Translations under genes and position numbers: made by a program
In this document: one piece after another, positions 10,138 through 20,799 of the stretch
How the letters are laid out: each line of letters starts with the position of its first letter
Numbering within the stretch: position 1 is the first letter of the stretch
The notes under the pieces: generated by a model
Database searches by the model: none
What the model was told of the DNA's origin: nothing
The model's input: the letters and a program-made list of their open reading frames with translations, nothing else
Origin: Gnetum montanum
Lineage: Eukaryota > Streptophyta > Gnetopsida > Gnetales > Gnetaceae
DNA length: 64,000 bases
NCBI GenBank assembly: GCA_015680685.1
Contig: MNCI01004872.1
Coordinates: forward strand, 2,238,099 to 2,302,098
Reading direction: 5' to 3'

Positions 10138-10951
10138 TGATGAATCATGTTTTTGCATGCTTCAATATCAGATATTTGATATCAGAGCCTCAACATCAGG
10201 TATTCAATGTCAGAGCCCAAGATGCGATGTCAGATATCTGATATTGTAGGGTATATGCCAGCCTATAAATATAGCACTTGGGCTCACGATTTTGATATCA
10301 GTTTTTGTCATAGTTAGTGAGGCTCTTGTAGTTTGTTTTCTCCAAAGTTAGAATATTTTCTGAGTGCCCACAACAGACGTTCGAGTGTGACAGGAATAGA
10401 AACAAACCCTTTTGATAATCCTTACAGCATTGACAATAGATTGATGTTTTCCTTAATGCGCTCTACTTTCATGTGCTTTACTTTAATGCATTTAAATTAA
10501 GTAATTAATTTCTAGTTATTAATGAACACAAGCACAACCACTTTGAACATACATATAGTGTTTGATAACCTAACAACATTTAACATTTGGTAGCCCAGCA
10601 ACACTATATGTGTTCAGGATGTGTCCAGAAAAGTGGGATAGCTACTTGTGTTAGGCTAGCTAGGTAGTGGATGAATTAGATCTTAAATTTCTCTACCTTT
10701 CATTCTTGTTGTAGGCAATTAAACTTATAAAACATAAAATGATAAAAATTATGTACCTCAATTACACTTAAACCATATCCTTAAGCTTCACAAGTGTAGT
10801 TGGGAAGACAATGAATGTTCTTAACATCCATTGCACTTCCTAGAAGAACTAGTGCATTGAAGAACTATAGGTTTATGGAATTCGACCAAATCACGTGTGA
10901 ATACCTTAGTGATTCATATGGTTTGGCATAGGGGTACCTCACCACTCATCA
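10138..10951 (+). repeat. 5' LTR of element P
   Basis: This is an 814-bp LTR, TGATGAATC to CACTCATCA. The U3 has a GATATC/GATGTC palindrome module (10165-10245, including CAGATATCTGATA) before TATAAATATAGC near 10265. Compared with the 3' LTR it lacks 46 bases after GAGTGTG (near 10390), with TGTG at both ends of the missing stretch, suggesting a microhomology deletion. Conversely it has about 14 extra bases in the palindrome module. Confidence 0.88.
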
Positions 10952-10952
10952 T

Positions 10953-10970
10953 TAGCACTGTTGTTGGGGA
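10953..10970 (+). other. Primer-binding site of P (degenerate, tRNA-Asp)
   Basis: TAGCACTGTTGTTGGGGA lies one base after the LTR. The perfect complement of the plant tRNA-Asp(GTC) 3' end would be TGGCGCCGTTGCCGGGGA. The five differences are all G-to-A or C-to-T, consistent with decay. Confidence 0.7.
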
Positions 10971-11112
10971 CCTTTTGGTTGTTTCATGCACTATTTAGGA
11001 TTTAGTGGAAATCATTCAAAATCATTGGAATGAACCTTAGAGTCATATCATATTTTACAATTACTACAACAAAAATTTAAAAACACACTACGTTTTTATC
11101 ATCTAATTGAAA

Positions 11113-12960
11113 ATGTCTTGTTCTCACAAGAGTGCTTCTCCACCCAAGTCTAATGGAGTTCATTAGTAGGTGCCTCAATAATATTGAGTGGTATGTGCTC
11201 ATTCTGATGAATATGTATCCAATTTCACCTTCATCCTACATTAGGATGAACAGTTGTGGTGGTGTGACATGAAGAGCAATATCATGTTGTTGCCTGATTG
11301 ATCTGTTCCTGCAATGCTTCAACAAATGCTTATATGATGGGGTCTCCAAGAACTTCATGCTGTGTATGTTGTGCAAGATATTGACACCTAGGATTATTGT
11401 CCCACTGAGGCATAACTACGGGATCGATAGCTAGAACACGGTGATGAATTTGCGAAGGAAAAAGGATTTAATGATTCCCCATTCCTGCTATACGAAAAGG
11501 ATGGTGGGGAATCCTTCCTTGGAGGTTTTCCATTCAGTGAAATTCCTTTCTTTGACTTCGGTGAAGGAGGTTAAATTCAGAACCTATGGTCCATAATTCA
11601 CAATTCTAATTATGGTAAAAATGGATCCAATAACAAAGAAGGATTCAATGAGGCCAAGGTAGGAATGCAGACAAGAAACAAGATCATGATCATGGCTGTA
11701 ATCATTGAAAAGGTAGTAGTAGGCACTATGATGATGCTAGTCCTCCTTCCTCTTTACCTTTGTCATCATCATTATCTTCTTCTTCTAGTTCTAACCATGA
11801 CTACAGGAGGTGAGACCATGATGGAGGTAACCAAAATGGTTGATGGGACTAAAGTGATTGAAGTGACTATTGGGCAAGGTAAGATCAAGGGCACAAACAT
11901 TCAAGAGAGGCACATCGTCATGAACGAAGGGGTAGTAGAGGGCATCGTAGGCACCATAATCATGGTCTCGATGAGCCTTTGATTGCTACCCAAAGTATGT
12001 TCAATATTTTAGAGGTAATACGAATTCCAACAAGGCATGTGAAGGATAGTTAGATCAAAAGGCTAGACATGATCAATATTCCTTAGTTTGAAGGGGGATA
12101 TAACTCTGATCTATAGAACCATCTCCAAGCTTTTCAAGATGCATGTGCCTTATAGAACATAGAGAATGAGTGGAAAAAACTTAAGTTGTTCCCCAAGACA
12201 CTCATCAAAGAAGTAGAGAACTAGTACCGGTCCTTAGAGTCGGTATCTATTAGATGATGGAGTACCATGCTTAAATCATTTAATGATAAATATTAAACAT
12301 ACTCCAAAGTATCCAACTTGAGAAGGCAAATCCAAGGATGTAAACAAGGAACACACAAACCCTTGAATGCCACCATTAGTCGATACTATTGCTTAATGCA
12401 TAAATGTCTTAGCCATGGTTATTCTTAATTGGATCAACTTTGCCACATTGTAGATAGCCTTTGATCAGAAACAAGGAGAACCCTTGGTGTCTATGCCCAA
12501 GGATGACTATCAGAATTAAGTGCTTATCAAATACAAAGACTAATCAAGCAAGTAGCTAAAGAGGAGGGTGAATTAAGAAAAAGAGAAAGTGCAGAAGAAT
12601 ATAGTTGCAATCCTTGCGAGGGAGGTTCGATTCTGTGATAGTGAGGAAGAATGAGCACTTGCAACTTCAAAAATTTCAATCTAAAATTATGACCAAGGTT
12701 GATCAGCTATGGGACTCCATGAATAGCAAATTTCAAGCTATTCTAAAAATTGCTGAAGAGTCCAAAGAATAAGATGGTGATCATGGACATAGAAGGCACA
12801 AGAAAGTTGAACATGCCTATCAAAAAGGTAAGGGCAAGATTACTGTAATAGAAGAAGTTGCAAAAAGAGAATTAGATGATGATGGTGATGTGACATCTAC
12901 TAGTATGAACATCCTAAGGGATGTTGCCCCATAGTGTCACATTTACAGGAGTTTGAGGTG
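11113..12960 (+). pseudogene. gag of element P (broken)
   Basis: It starts at ATG 11113 (MSCSHKSASPP), matching the MSSS(N/H)K starts of A (32220), Q (58503) and M. Fragmented frames retain DEYVSNFTFILH near the start, the capsid-like stretch with KLFPKTLIKE near 12180 and FNDKY near 12285, and a zinc-knuckle-like remnant at about 12888-12935 (DIY, stop, YEHPKGCC). Gag forms the virus-like particle and packages RNA. Many stops make it non-functional. The run at 11665-11982 is open but out of the original frame. Confidence 0.65.
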
Positions 12961-13599
12961 TATGCTTTGAATCCATAACTAAGACAAAGGCAAACATATA
13001 GAAGATTACCTTATCATTAAGGTAATTTTAGGTAGTTCCACCAGCAATAGCAATATTATCCAAGTGAAACTCTACTGTAACCATATGAGCAGTATCAACA
13101 CTGACAACAACCACAATCATGGATGCTGACACCACCAAGGTAGCAATATCCTTACAGAAAACCTGATCCATATGGGTACTACATTCAGCAACCCCTATCT
13201 TCATGTGACTCCTCCAGTCACGTTTCTACTTTCCAATCTCACTACCATCCTTCTAATTATTATTGAACTCATTCTCCACATGAAAGAAGGGATGACACCT
13301 TTTATCCTTATCCTCCTTCTATCCCTGCACATGTTCCTCCTCCAGCTGCATAGCTACCACCTGCTCCACGTATGTAGGATGAACTACTAGCTCAACCACA
13401 ACAGTGCAACACTACTAAAGCCATTAATCTACAATTGGTTCATCAATCGAGTGGGTCGAATACTCAATCAAAGAAAAGACCTTCCTTTTGACCCTGCAGT
13501 TCACCTAAGCCCTCAAATACACTTACGGTTGACAACCCTATCCCTCCATCTTCCTTTGTATTAAATTCCTTTGAGTCCCCTTCAAATCAAACATTGCCT

Positions 13600-14630
13600 A
13601 GGATCCATACTGTGATGCTTACTCACACTATATCTAATTGGATCCATGCTAAAAACCTTTCCAGGAAATTAGGCAATCATGGAAGTCCTCTCATTTATTT
13701 GTAGATTACTAGGAATGAATCATGCAATGCTCTTCTTGACTTTGGTTCTGGTGTCAATTTAATTTCTCATGAGATGTACACTACATGGAACTTGCCTCTT
13801 CTCAAGAAGAGCAATATTAGATTAGAATTGATAGACTAGTCCATCACTATTCCATTGGGACTGGTAGAAGACATTGTAACCATTGTTTATGGGTGGTCTT
13901 ATCTTGCTAATTTGCTAGTGATCAAGGTGAAGAACTACAAAGGGGATTTCCCAATCATTGTGGAAAGGACATGGCTTAGTACCATTGATGCAAGAATGGG
14001 CATTAGAGATCTTTCCTTGGAAATATCCAAAGAAAATGCATTCAAAAATATTAAGAAGAAGCGAGTTCCATGCATCATGTATAACAATACAGGGTGTAAT
14101 TATGTGCAGAAACTCTGAGCTGTGAAACAAGCATCTATCTTTGCATGTAAGTATCATGCACTAGAAATAGAAATTCAAAGGTGTCTGTATGCAGTAGCCA
14201 CAAAATAGGAGGGCACCTAGTGGTTGACCACTGATTTTGAAAGTAGCACACTTTTCATGGAATCAATTGAGAGCCTAACATGCACATATGTTGTAGGCAT
14301 GGATGAATTAGAGCAAGTTCATCACCAACTCTCTGATGATGCAAATAATGATACCTACTAGAAAGAGTTGGAAATTCCTGAAAACTTCAAGCAAGAGCCC
14401 CTTGAACTAAAAGTGCTAATGACCAACATGAAATATGTGTTCTTAAAAAATGGGAAGCTAGTCATAATAACTGCAAATCTTACTCTAGAGTAGAAAAAGA
14501 TGCTATTGAATGTGGTTGAAAAATGGTTAATAGCTCTTTCTTGGTCATATCTTGAACTCATAGGGATTGATTTTAGGATATGCCAGCATCATATCTACAC
14601 TGATCTAACCATGAAGCCAAAGAGACAACC
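13600..14630 (+). pseudogene. Protease and linker of element P (broken)
   Basis: The reading NALLDFGSGVNLISHEMY near 13722-13775 matches the retropepsin active site ALLDSGSGVN of element A, with Ser replaced by Phe (DFG). It is followed by TTWNLPLLKKSNIRLELID, a stop, then LVEDIVTIVYGWSYLANLL (13855-14118 open) and FPIIVERTWLST, the protease C-terminal part. A linker toward RT follows (EIPENFKQEPLELK near 14370). The Asp is present, but the Gly context and upstream frame are damaged. Retropepsins cleave the polyprotein. Confidence 0.65.
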
Positions 14631-14635
14631 ACAGA

Positions 14636-15400
14636 GGTGATTGAACCCCAAACTAAAGTAGGTCATCAAAGAGGAAATCAAACAACTCCTCAAAGCAGGG
14701 TTCATTTATCCCATTAAGGATAGTGAGTGGGTTAGTCCACTCATGATTATATCAAAGAAATGAGGCAAGTGCTGGGTCTACATTAATTTATGGTAACATT
14801 CAAGGATCATTTTCCATTGCCATTTATTGATTAGGTGTTAGAAATAATACCTAGACATTGCTACTATAGTTTTCTAGATGGTTATAGCGGTTATGACCAA
14901 ATTCAAATTGCACCAGAGAACTAGGTGAAGACAACATTCATGAGTCCTTGGGGAACTTTTACATATCATAAGATGCCATTTGGTCTATGCAATGCTCATA
15001 CTACATTCCAATGCTTGGTTTTGATCATTTTTCAACAACAAATTGGAAGTGATGTAAAAGTCTTCATGGATGAATTCTCCACTTATGGAGCCACATTTTA
15101 GCAAGCCCTAGACTACCTTGAGCAAGTGCTAAAGTGACGTGTTGAAACCAACTTGTGGCTCAATTGGCAAAAAAGTCATCTAATGGTCCAGGAAGGCATT
15201 GTATTGGGGCACAAAATATCACAAGTAGGAATTGAGGTAGACCTTGAGAAAATAAGGGTCATTCAAGGAATAACCCGTCAACTAGAAACTATCAAAAATG
15301 TCTGATCATTCCTTGGACATACTGACTACTACTGGTGATTCATAGAGAATTTCTCTAAGATTGCAAAGCTGTTGGTGGAGTTGACAAAGAAAGATGCTCC
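14636..15400 (+). pseudogene. Reverse transcriptase of element P (broken, FMDE)
   Basis: It begins LNPKLK, stop, VIKEEIKQLLKAGFIYPIKD and keeps SEWVSPLMI, then a frameshift and deletion remove most of the segment corresponding to IDFRLLNMATF in A. The palm motif reads VFMDEFSTYGATF near 15058-15095, so the second catalytic Asp of the xxDD motif is Glu. The thumb continues with LNWQKSHLMVQEGIVLGHKI (15155-15215) and SFLGHTDYYW. RT copies element RNA into DNA. This copy cannot be active. Confidence 0.75.
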
Positions 15401-15429
15401 ATTTTTTGGGATCATGGAATGTGAAAAAA

Positions 15430-15870
15430 CATTCAAATAGTTGAAACAGAAACTTGTAGAAACTCTAATCCTACAAGCACCTAACTAGTCTAGATCATTT
15501 CATGTCATGATGGATGCATCAAATTATGCCTTGGGAGTTGTGCTTATACAGATGGATGACAAGAAACATCCATACTACATCCACTACACTAGTCGAAGCA
15601 TTGTGGGTGCACAACTGAACTATAGCACTACAGAAAAAGAATTTATGGTAGTGGTGTTTTCTTTAGAGAAGTTTAGGCATTGTGTGCTTGGATACAAGGT
15701 GTTTGTGCACACAGATCATAGTGCCATCCACTTCTTGATGAAGAAGCTAACGGTGAGCCCTCATGTCATACGGTGGCTGGTGATCTTGCAAGAATTCGAT
15801 CTTACGATGGTAGATTGAAAGGGCACTGAGAATGTGGTCATGGATCACTTGTCTTGGTTGTAATGGGATA
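15430..15870 (+). pseudogene. RNase H of element P
   Basis: The open stretch 15507-15818 gives MMDASNYALGVVLIQMDDKK, the Tyr-rich PYYIHYTSRSIVGAQLNYS, TEKEFMVVVFSLEKFRH, and VHTDHSAIHFLMKKL. Asp (DAS), Glu (EKEF) and Asp (TDHSA) match three RNase H catalytic positions, so this is the best-kept domain of P. It ends near VVMDHLSWL at about 15835-15860. Stops before and after it show the polyprotein itself is broken. Confidence 0.8.
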
Positions 15871-16019
15871 ACAAAGAGGAAGAAAATCCACTATTTGATA
15901 TGTTTCCTAATGAACTCCTATTTGCTGGGGCTATAACTGAATAATTGCCCGATGAGCCTAAATGGTATGATGGCATTCTCACTTATCTTCTCACCCAAGA
16001 GATGCCACAAGGGTTGGAC

Positions 16020-17310
16020 CACTGGAAGAAATAGTAGTTTCTTCACTAGGTAAAACACTTTATGAAGATCAATGAATAGCTCTACAAGGTGTGTGCTAAT
16101 GGCCTGGTTCATTGGTATGTCCCTAATGCCGATCAACTGCATGTTCTCCAAGATGCTCATGAAGGTCCTTGTGGAGGACACTATGTTGGGAGATGCATGA
16201 CCATTAAAATCCTGATAGCAAGGTACTATTGGCCAATAATCTTTAGGGATGCTCACCATTACGTCTGCTCTTATGAATGATGCCAATGAGATGGTGGAAT
16301 GACTACTTGAATGGAGGAACCTCAACAATGGATTCAACCACTAGAACCCTTTGACATTTGGTGCATTAATTTCATGGGTCCCATCACACCCATGTTAAAT
16401 GGAAGGCATAGCTCATAGTCACTATTGACTATCGTATGGAATGGGTAGAAGCAGTAATTGTCATTGACTATACATCTTCTATTGTTGCTTGGTTTGTATA
16501 GCAAAATCTTATAAATGGGTTTGGTGTGCCACACACATTAATTTCTAATAATGGAACTTACTTTATAGGTGCTACTTTTTGGAAGCTCATGTAATGCCTG
16601 GGGGTTGAACATAAACTCATAACACCCCACCACCCCCAAGTCAATGGTTAAGCTAAGGTTACCAATAGAAAAATCACAAAAATTCTAACAAGAACTATTA
16701 GCAAATATAGGAAAGACTAGAGCACAAAACTCAATGATGCCCTTTGGGCCTATTGCTCAACATGGAAACTTCCTATAGGCTATTCTCCCTACGAGCTTAT
16801 GTACGGAAAATCACCAATACTTCCTATTCAATTTGAGCTCCCTACACTTTTAGTAGCCTATAACCTTGACCTTGACTTAAGTCTAGCACAAAAAGAAAGA
16901 CTAATGACTCTCAACTTGCTAGACGAGAACTGATTAGTGGCCTTATCATCTAATGAGTTGCATAAGGCCTACAACAAAAAGTGCCATGACCTTAAAATCA
17001 GAAAAGTAAAATTTCAATTGGAAGATAAGGTTCTCTACTAGAACCCCACACACATACCTCAACGAACTAAGTTCTAAATGTTGTGGGATGAACCTTACAT
17101 CATTTACAAAACTTTTTCTTCTGGGGCCATGATGATCTACAAACTTGAGAGCCTAGATAAGAAACAACTAGTCAACATCCAACAAATCAAACCTTTCCAT
17201 GAGCATAAGCTGGCTAATACAACAAATGCCTCATCGGATGGACAACCATGCTACATATTTAAGATCTCCTCCTTTCAACTTAGTTGTGGGGGAGTTGGCC
17301 ATCCATGCTA
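16020..17310 (+). pseudogene. Integrase of element P (broken)
   Basis: An N-terminal HHCC-type zinc region is visible: HVLQDAHEGPCGGHYVGRC then the Cys pair near 16268-16285. The core keeps PLEPFDIW-like sequence (one change), [10 protein letters not shown] and GVPHTLISNNGTYF in part. The core frames are interrupted, but the C-terminal part at 17078-17311 reads WDEPYIIYKTFSSGAMMIYK and ends with KISSFQLSCGGVGHPC, parallel to the C-terminus in element A. Not functional. Confidence 0.72.
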
Positions 17311-17913
17311 ACCATATAAGTGGCTTAGTTTTTCATCTTTTTGTTTTACACATTTTTTTTATTTTACAACTTTTTGTTTTACACATTCTTTATTTGACAT
17401 TTGCTTGTTTTCATGTTATTAATCTTTTCTAATTTTTGTTTTACATCATTGTTAGTACGTTTGTTATTTCTTGAATATTTTACACTTTCTTTTATATTTT
17501 CTTCTATTTTATTTTTGTGTGATTTTCTAACTTTTTGTTAATAAGTGCTAACTACAGTGGTAATGCATTGCTTGATGGTGGTATGTACTATTTTGTTATT
17601 TGATTGTTGGTGTGTGGATTCTGACTTTGAATTTCATTACAGATGATTAGGACATGGTTTCTTTTTCATGCAATAAGCAGTGAGTCCACAACATCCACCC
17701 ATCCATAAACACTATGATTTTCCTTGTTTTGGAAATGTGCAGTCCCTTTTTCATTAACAAAACTTTAACAAATTTATGAATTGTTAGTTTTTGGAATTGG
17801 AAAGGATTCAAAGGTTTGAACAAGGTTTGTGCCTTTCTATTTGCTTGGGTGCATGTGTGTTTTCTTGGGTTTCTTACCATTTTGTATCAACCAATAAAAG
17901 GAAGTTGAATAAG

Positions 17914-18150
17914 TTTTTGCATGGTGTGGTTCTCATAAAAAAAAAAAAGATGAGAATTCAAAGCACATCCCTTAGACACAATAAACAAATAAGTCTTTAC
18001 ATGGTGTGGTTCCTATTTCCAAAAAATAAAAAATAAAAAAATGATGGGAATTCAAAGCACACCTCTTAAACAAAATAAATGCATGTGTCTTTGCATGGTG
18101 TGATTTCCATTTCAAAAAAAAAAATGATGGAAAATCAAAGCACACCCCTT
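17914..18150 (+). repeat. Three tandem A-loop hairpins in P
   Basis: The units are about 17914-17976, 17994-18070 and 18087-18150. Each has TGGTGTG, a short pyrimidine-rich arm, an A-rich loop, the complementary arm, then TCAAAGCACA(C/T)C. Arm pairs are TTCTCAT/ATGAGAA (unit 1) and TTTCCAT/ATGGAAA (unit 3), different sequences that still pair perfectly. A and M have one unit each at the same place. Confidence 0.7.
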
Positions 18151-19180
18151 AGACAAAATAAATGGGCTACAAGCACTAATTATGGGACTAGAAAGACATG
18201 TTATCCATGCCTGAAGGTCCTCTTTAACTAAGGCCCTTCCTCACTTCCTACTTTTTTCTTCTTTAATAAGGAATGGTGGTTGTTCTATGGATGCGCTCAT
18301 GTCTTAGGGGGATGGATTGGTCTTAGAATGACGATGCGAAGTCACTGAACGAGGTTGGTTTTGGTAAGGACTAATGATGTATCTTATCAAGTAATTTAAC
18401 CATAAAATTCACAAGGGACTTCATGTGACCTTAATCAAGAACTCCATTTCACTCTTTCTCATTTAGCTATACTTTTCATGTCTCACCTCATTATTGGTTT
18501 TATGTTCTTATTTGATGTCCTGATTTGGTATGTCAAAATTCTTAGGTAGTTTCTTTTGGGTTTTTGTACTTAACCTTTCATAACCATTAATCATCCACGA
18601 AGCCCACAGACTCTTTGGTTTGAAGTTATGCAAGGGTATAAAAGGCTTGTGCTTGCTTTGGGAAGGATTCACTTGCATATCTTTTAGTTGGATTAGTTAA
18701 GTTCTTTACTCTTAGACACTCTTACGATCAAATCCTTTTGTTTACCTTATTAATGACATCTAATTCCGCACATCTTCACAACGTTTTTCAGGGAACTTTC
18801 CTTTTTATTGTTGTGAATTCTTACACCCTTGTCAAATATTTTCTTATGTAGAACTTTGTCAAATTTAATGGACTTCTTATCTATTTTACCCTATTTGTCA
18901 GCCTTCCCACTAACACTCCTAAAGAAATCAATCTACCATAATCATAACCTAGTCAAGTGTAACCATTGACGAGACAAGGCATTTAACAGCTATGTGTTAC
19001 ATATTACACACTAATTCATGATTCTGTTGTGATTGCAGTGGGAAGCATAGATTGGAAGTAGGACTATCTTCACCAAGGATGATGTGGTAGTACCACATGA
19101 TGCAGATTGTTCATGATCATTGGCTCTTCTCTCTCTCTCTCTCTCTAGCTGCTAAGAGGGGTGGATGTCAATTTTGCCTA

Positions 19181-19210
19181 GGGTGTTCACTTCTCTTATC
19201 GTGAACACCC
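19181..19210 (+). other. Conserved 3' stem-loop of P
   Basis: GGGTGTTCA (19181-19189) and TGAACACCC (19202-19210) pair perfectly over 9 bp around a 12-base loop. It lies 161 bases before the 3' LTR. It matches the stem-loops in A and M in stem sequence and loop length. Confidence 0.65.
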
Positions 19211-19354
19211 AATTTTGTAAAGATTGTAACTTTGTACATTTGGCCACTCAAAGTCTATTTCCATCTGAGTTAGTTTGTATGTCAATCAATAATCTCATAC
19301 CTTCCCATTATATGGAACTTGTTCCTTCTCTTCTTCACTTGAGGACGAGTTTTC

Positions 19355-19371
19355 ATTCAGTTGTGGGGGTG
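19355..19371 (+). other. Polypurine-tract region of P
   Basis: CAGTTGTGGGGGTG directly precedes the 3' LTR, after GAGGACGAGTTTTCATT. The same arrangement precedes the LTRs of A and M. The purine run is short (GTGGGGGTG), unlike the longer A/G tracts of many gypsy elements. Confidence 0.6.
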
Positions 19372-20216
19372 TGATGAATCATGTTTTCACATGCTCCAAT
19401 ATTAGAGCCTTGACATCGGGTATTCGATGTTGGAGCCTAGAACACGATGTCGGATATCTGATATTGCAGGGTATATGCCAACTTATAAATATAGTGCTTG
19501 GGCTCATGATTTTGATATCAGTTTTTATCATAGTTAGTGAAGCTCCTATAGTTTGTTTTCTCTAGAGTTGGAATATTTTCTAAGTGCTCATAGTAGGATT
19601 CTGAGTGTGTATGGATCTTTGTTTGAACATTGATGTACCTGAGTACAACAATGTGACGGGAATAAAAATGAACCCTTTTTATAATCCTTGCAACACTGAG
19701 AATAGATTAATGTTTTCTTCAATGCACTTTACTTTCATGTGCTTTACTTTAGTGCATTTAAATTAAGAAATTAATTTTTAGTCATTAATGAACACAAGCA
19801 CAACCACTTTGAGCATACATATAGTGTTTGGTAACCTAGTAACGTTTAACGTTTGGTAGCCCAACAGTGCTAGATGTGTTCAGGATGTGTCCAGGAAAGT
19901 CGGACAGGTACTTGTGTTAGGCTAGCTAGGCAGTGGATAAATTAGATCTTAAATTACTCTACCTTTCATTCTTGTTGTAGGTGATTAAACTTATAAAACA
20001 TAAAATGATAAAAATCACGTACCTCAATTACACTTAAACCATATCCTTAACTTCACAAGTGTAGTTGGGAAGACAATGAACCTTCTTAATGTCCATTTCA
20101 CTTTCTAAAAGAACTAGTGCATTGAAGAACTATAGGTCCACGAAATTCGATTAGATCACGTGTGAATGCCTTAGTGATTTGTATGGTTGGGTGTAGGGGT
20201 ACCTCGCTAGTTATCA
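19372..20216 (+). repeat. 3' LTR of element P
   Basis: This is an 845-bp LTR, TGATGAATCATG to TTATCA. The U3 module includes CGATGTCGGATATCTGATATT (19444-19464) and TATAAATATAG near 19484. The 3' end reads GCTAGTTATCA where other LTRs have CACTCATCA. Confidence 0.88.
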
Positions 20217-20221
20217 CATCT

Positions 20222-20790
20222 CCACACACCTTTTAAGCACTTGATCAAGGTAGTTCAAGGCTTGCTCAAATATAGCACCATAGGTGGAGAAGTCATCCAT
20301 GAAGACTTCCATCCTACAACCAATATTTTGTTGAAAAATGCTCAAGACCAAGCATTGGAATGTTGTTGGAGCATTTCATAGACCAAAAAACATCTTTTGA
20401 TATGCAAAAGTCCACTAGGGTCTCATGAATGTTGTTTTGGCCTAATCCTCTAGCACGATTTGCATTTGGATATAGCCACTATAACCATCTAGAAAACTAT
20501 AATAGCAATGCCGAGATATGGTGTCTAATACTTGATCCACAAATGTAATGGAAAGTGATCTTTGAATGTTGCCATATTGAATAGCCAAGAGTCGATGCAA
20601 ACTTACCACTTGCCACCTTTATTTGGCACAATCATGAGTGGGCTAACCCATTCACTATCCACAATGGGATAGATAAACCCTACATTGAGGAGTTGTTTGA
20701 TTTTCTCTTTGATGATCTACTTCAATTTGGGGTTTAATCATTGCTACAGTTGTCTCTTTGGCTTCATGGCTAGATCAATGTAGATGTGAT
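20222..20790 (-). pseudogene. Reverse transcriptase of M, N-terminal and palm part
   Basis: Minus-strand frames contain LNPKLK, IIKEKIKQLLNVGFIYPIVD, SEWVSPLMIVPNKGGKW, NMATFKDHFPL and VFMDDFSTYGAIF near 20290-20320, so the xxDD catalytic pair is preserved. It ends at VLKRCVEM at the P insertion site and continues at 10132. Stops and small indels are present. Confidence 0.75.
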
Positions 20791-20799
20791 GCTAACATA

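Larger units (their letters stand above)
17311..19371 (+). other. 3' noncoding block of element P
   Basis: No coding sequence supported. It contains a T-rich TTTTTGTTTTACA minisatellite (17327-17445), three tandem A-loop hairpins (17914-18150), the conserved CTACAAGCACTAATTATGGG patch near 18167, a splice-acceptor-like GATTGCAG (19031-19038), a CT microsatellite (about 19127-19146), a stem-loop (19181-19210) and the G-rich tract before the 3' LTR. Patches align with A and M. Confidence 0.65.
10138..20216 (+). mobile_element. Element P: Athila/Tat-like retrotransposon nested in M
   Basis: LTRs lie at 10138-10951 and 19372-20216, flanked by CATCT on both sides. A degenerate tRNA-Asp primer site is at 10953-10970. 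Plus-strand gag, protease, RT, RNase H and integrase remnants follow, then about 2 kb of noncoding sequence. It sits in the opposite orientation to its host M, within M's RT. The coding capacity is broken throughout. The RT active site reads FMDE instead of FMDD. It lacks M's 3' accessory ORF. Confidence 0.9.

Noticed and set aside
11665-11982. Open frame of 105 codons as a gene
   Set aside because: It is a shifted frame over the low-complexity part of gag in P; the gag frame itself aligns with A, M and Q.
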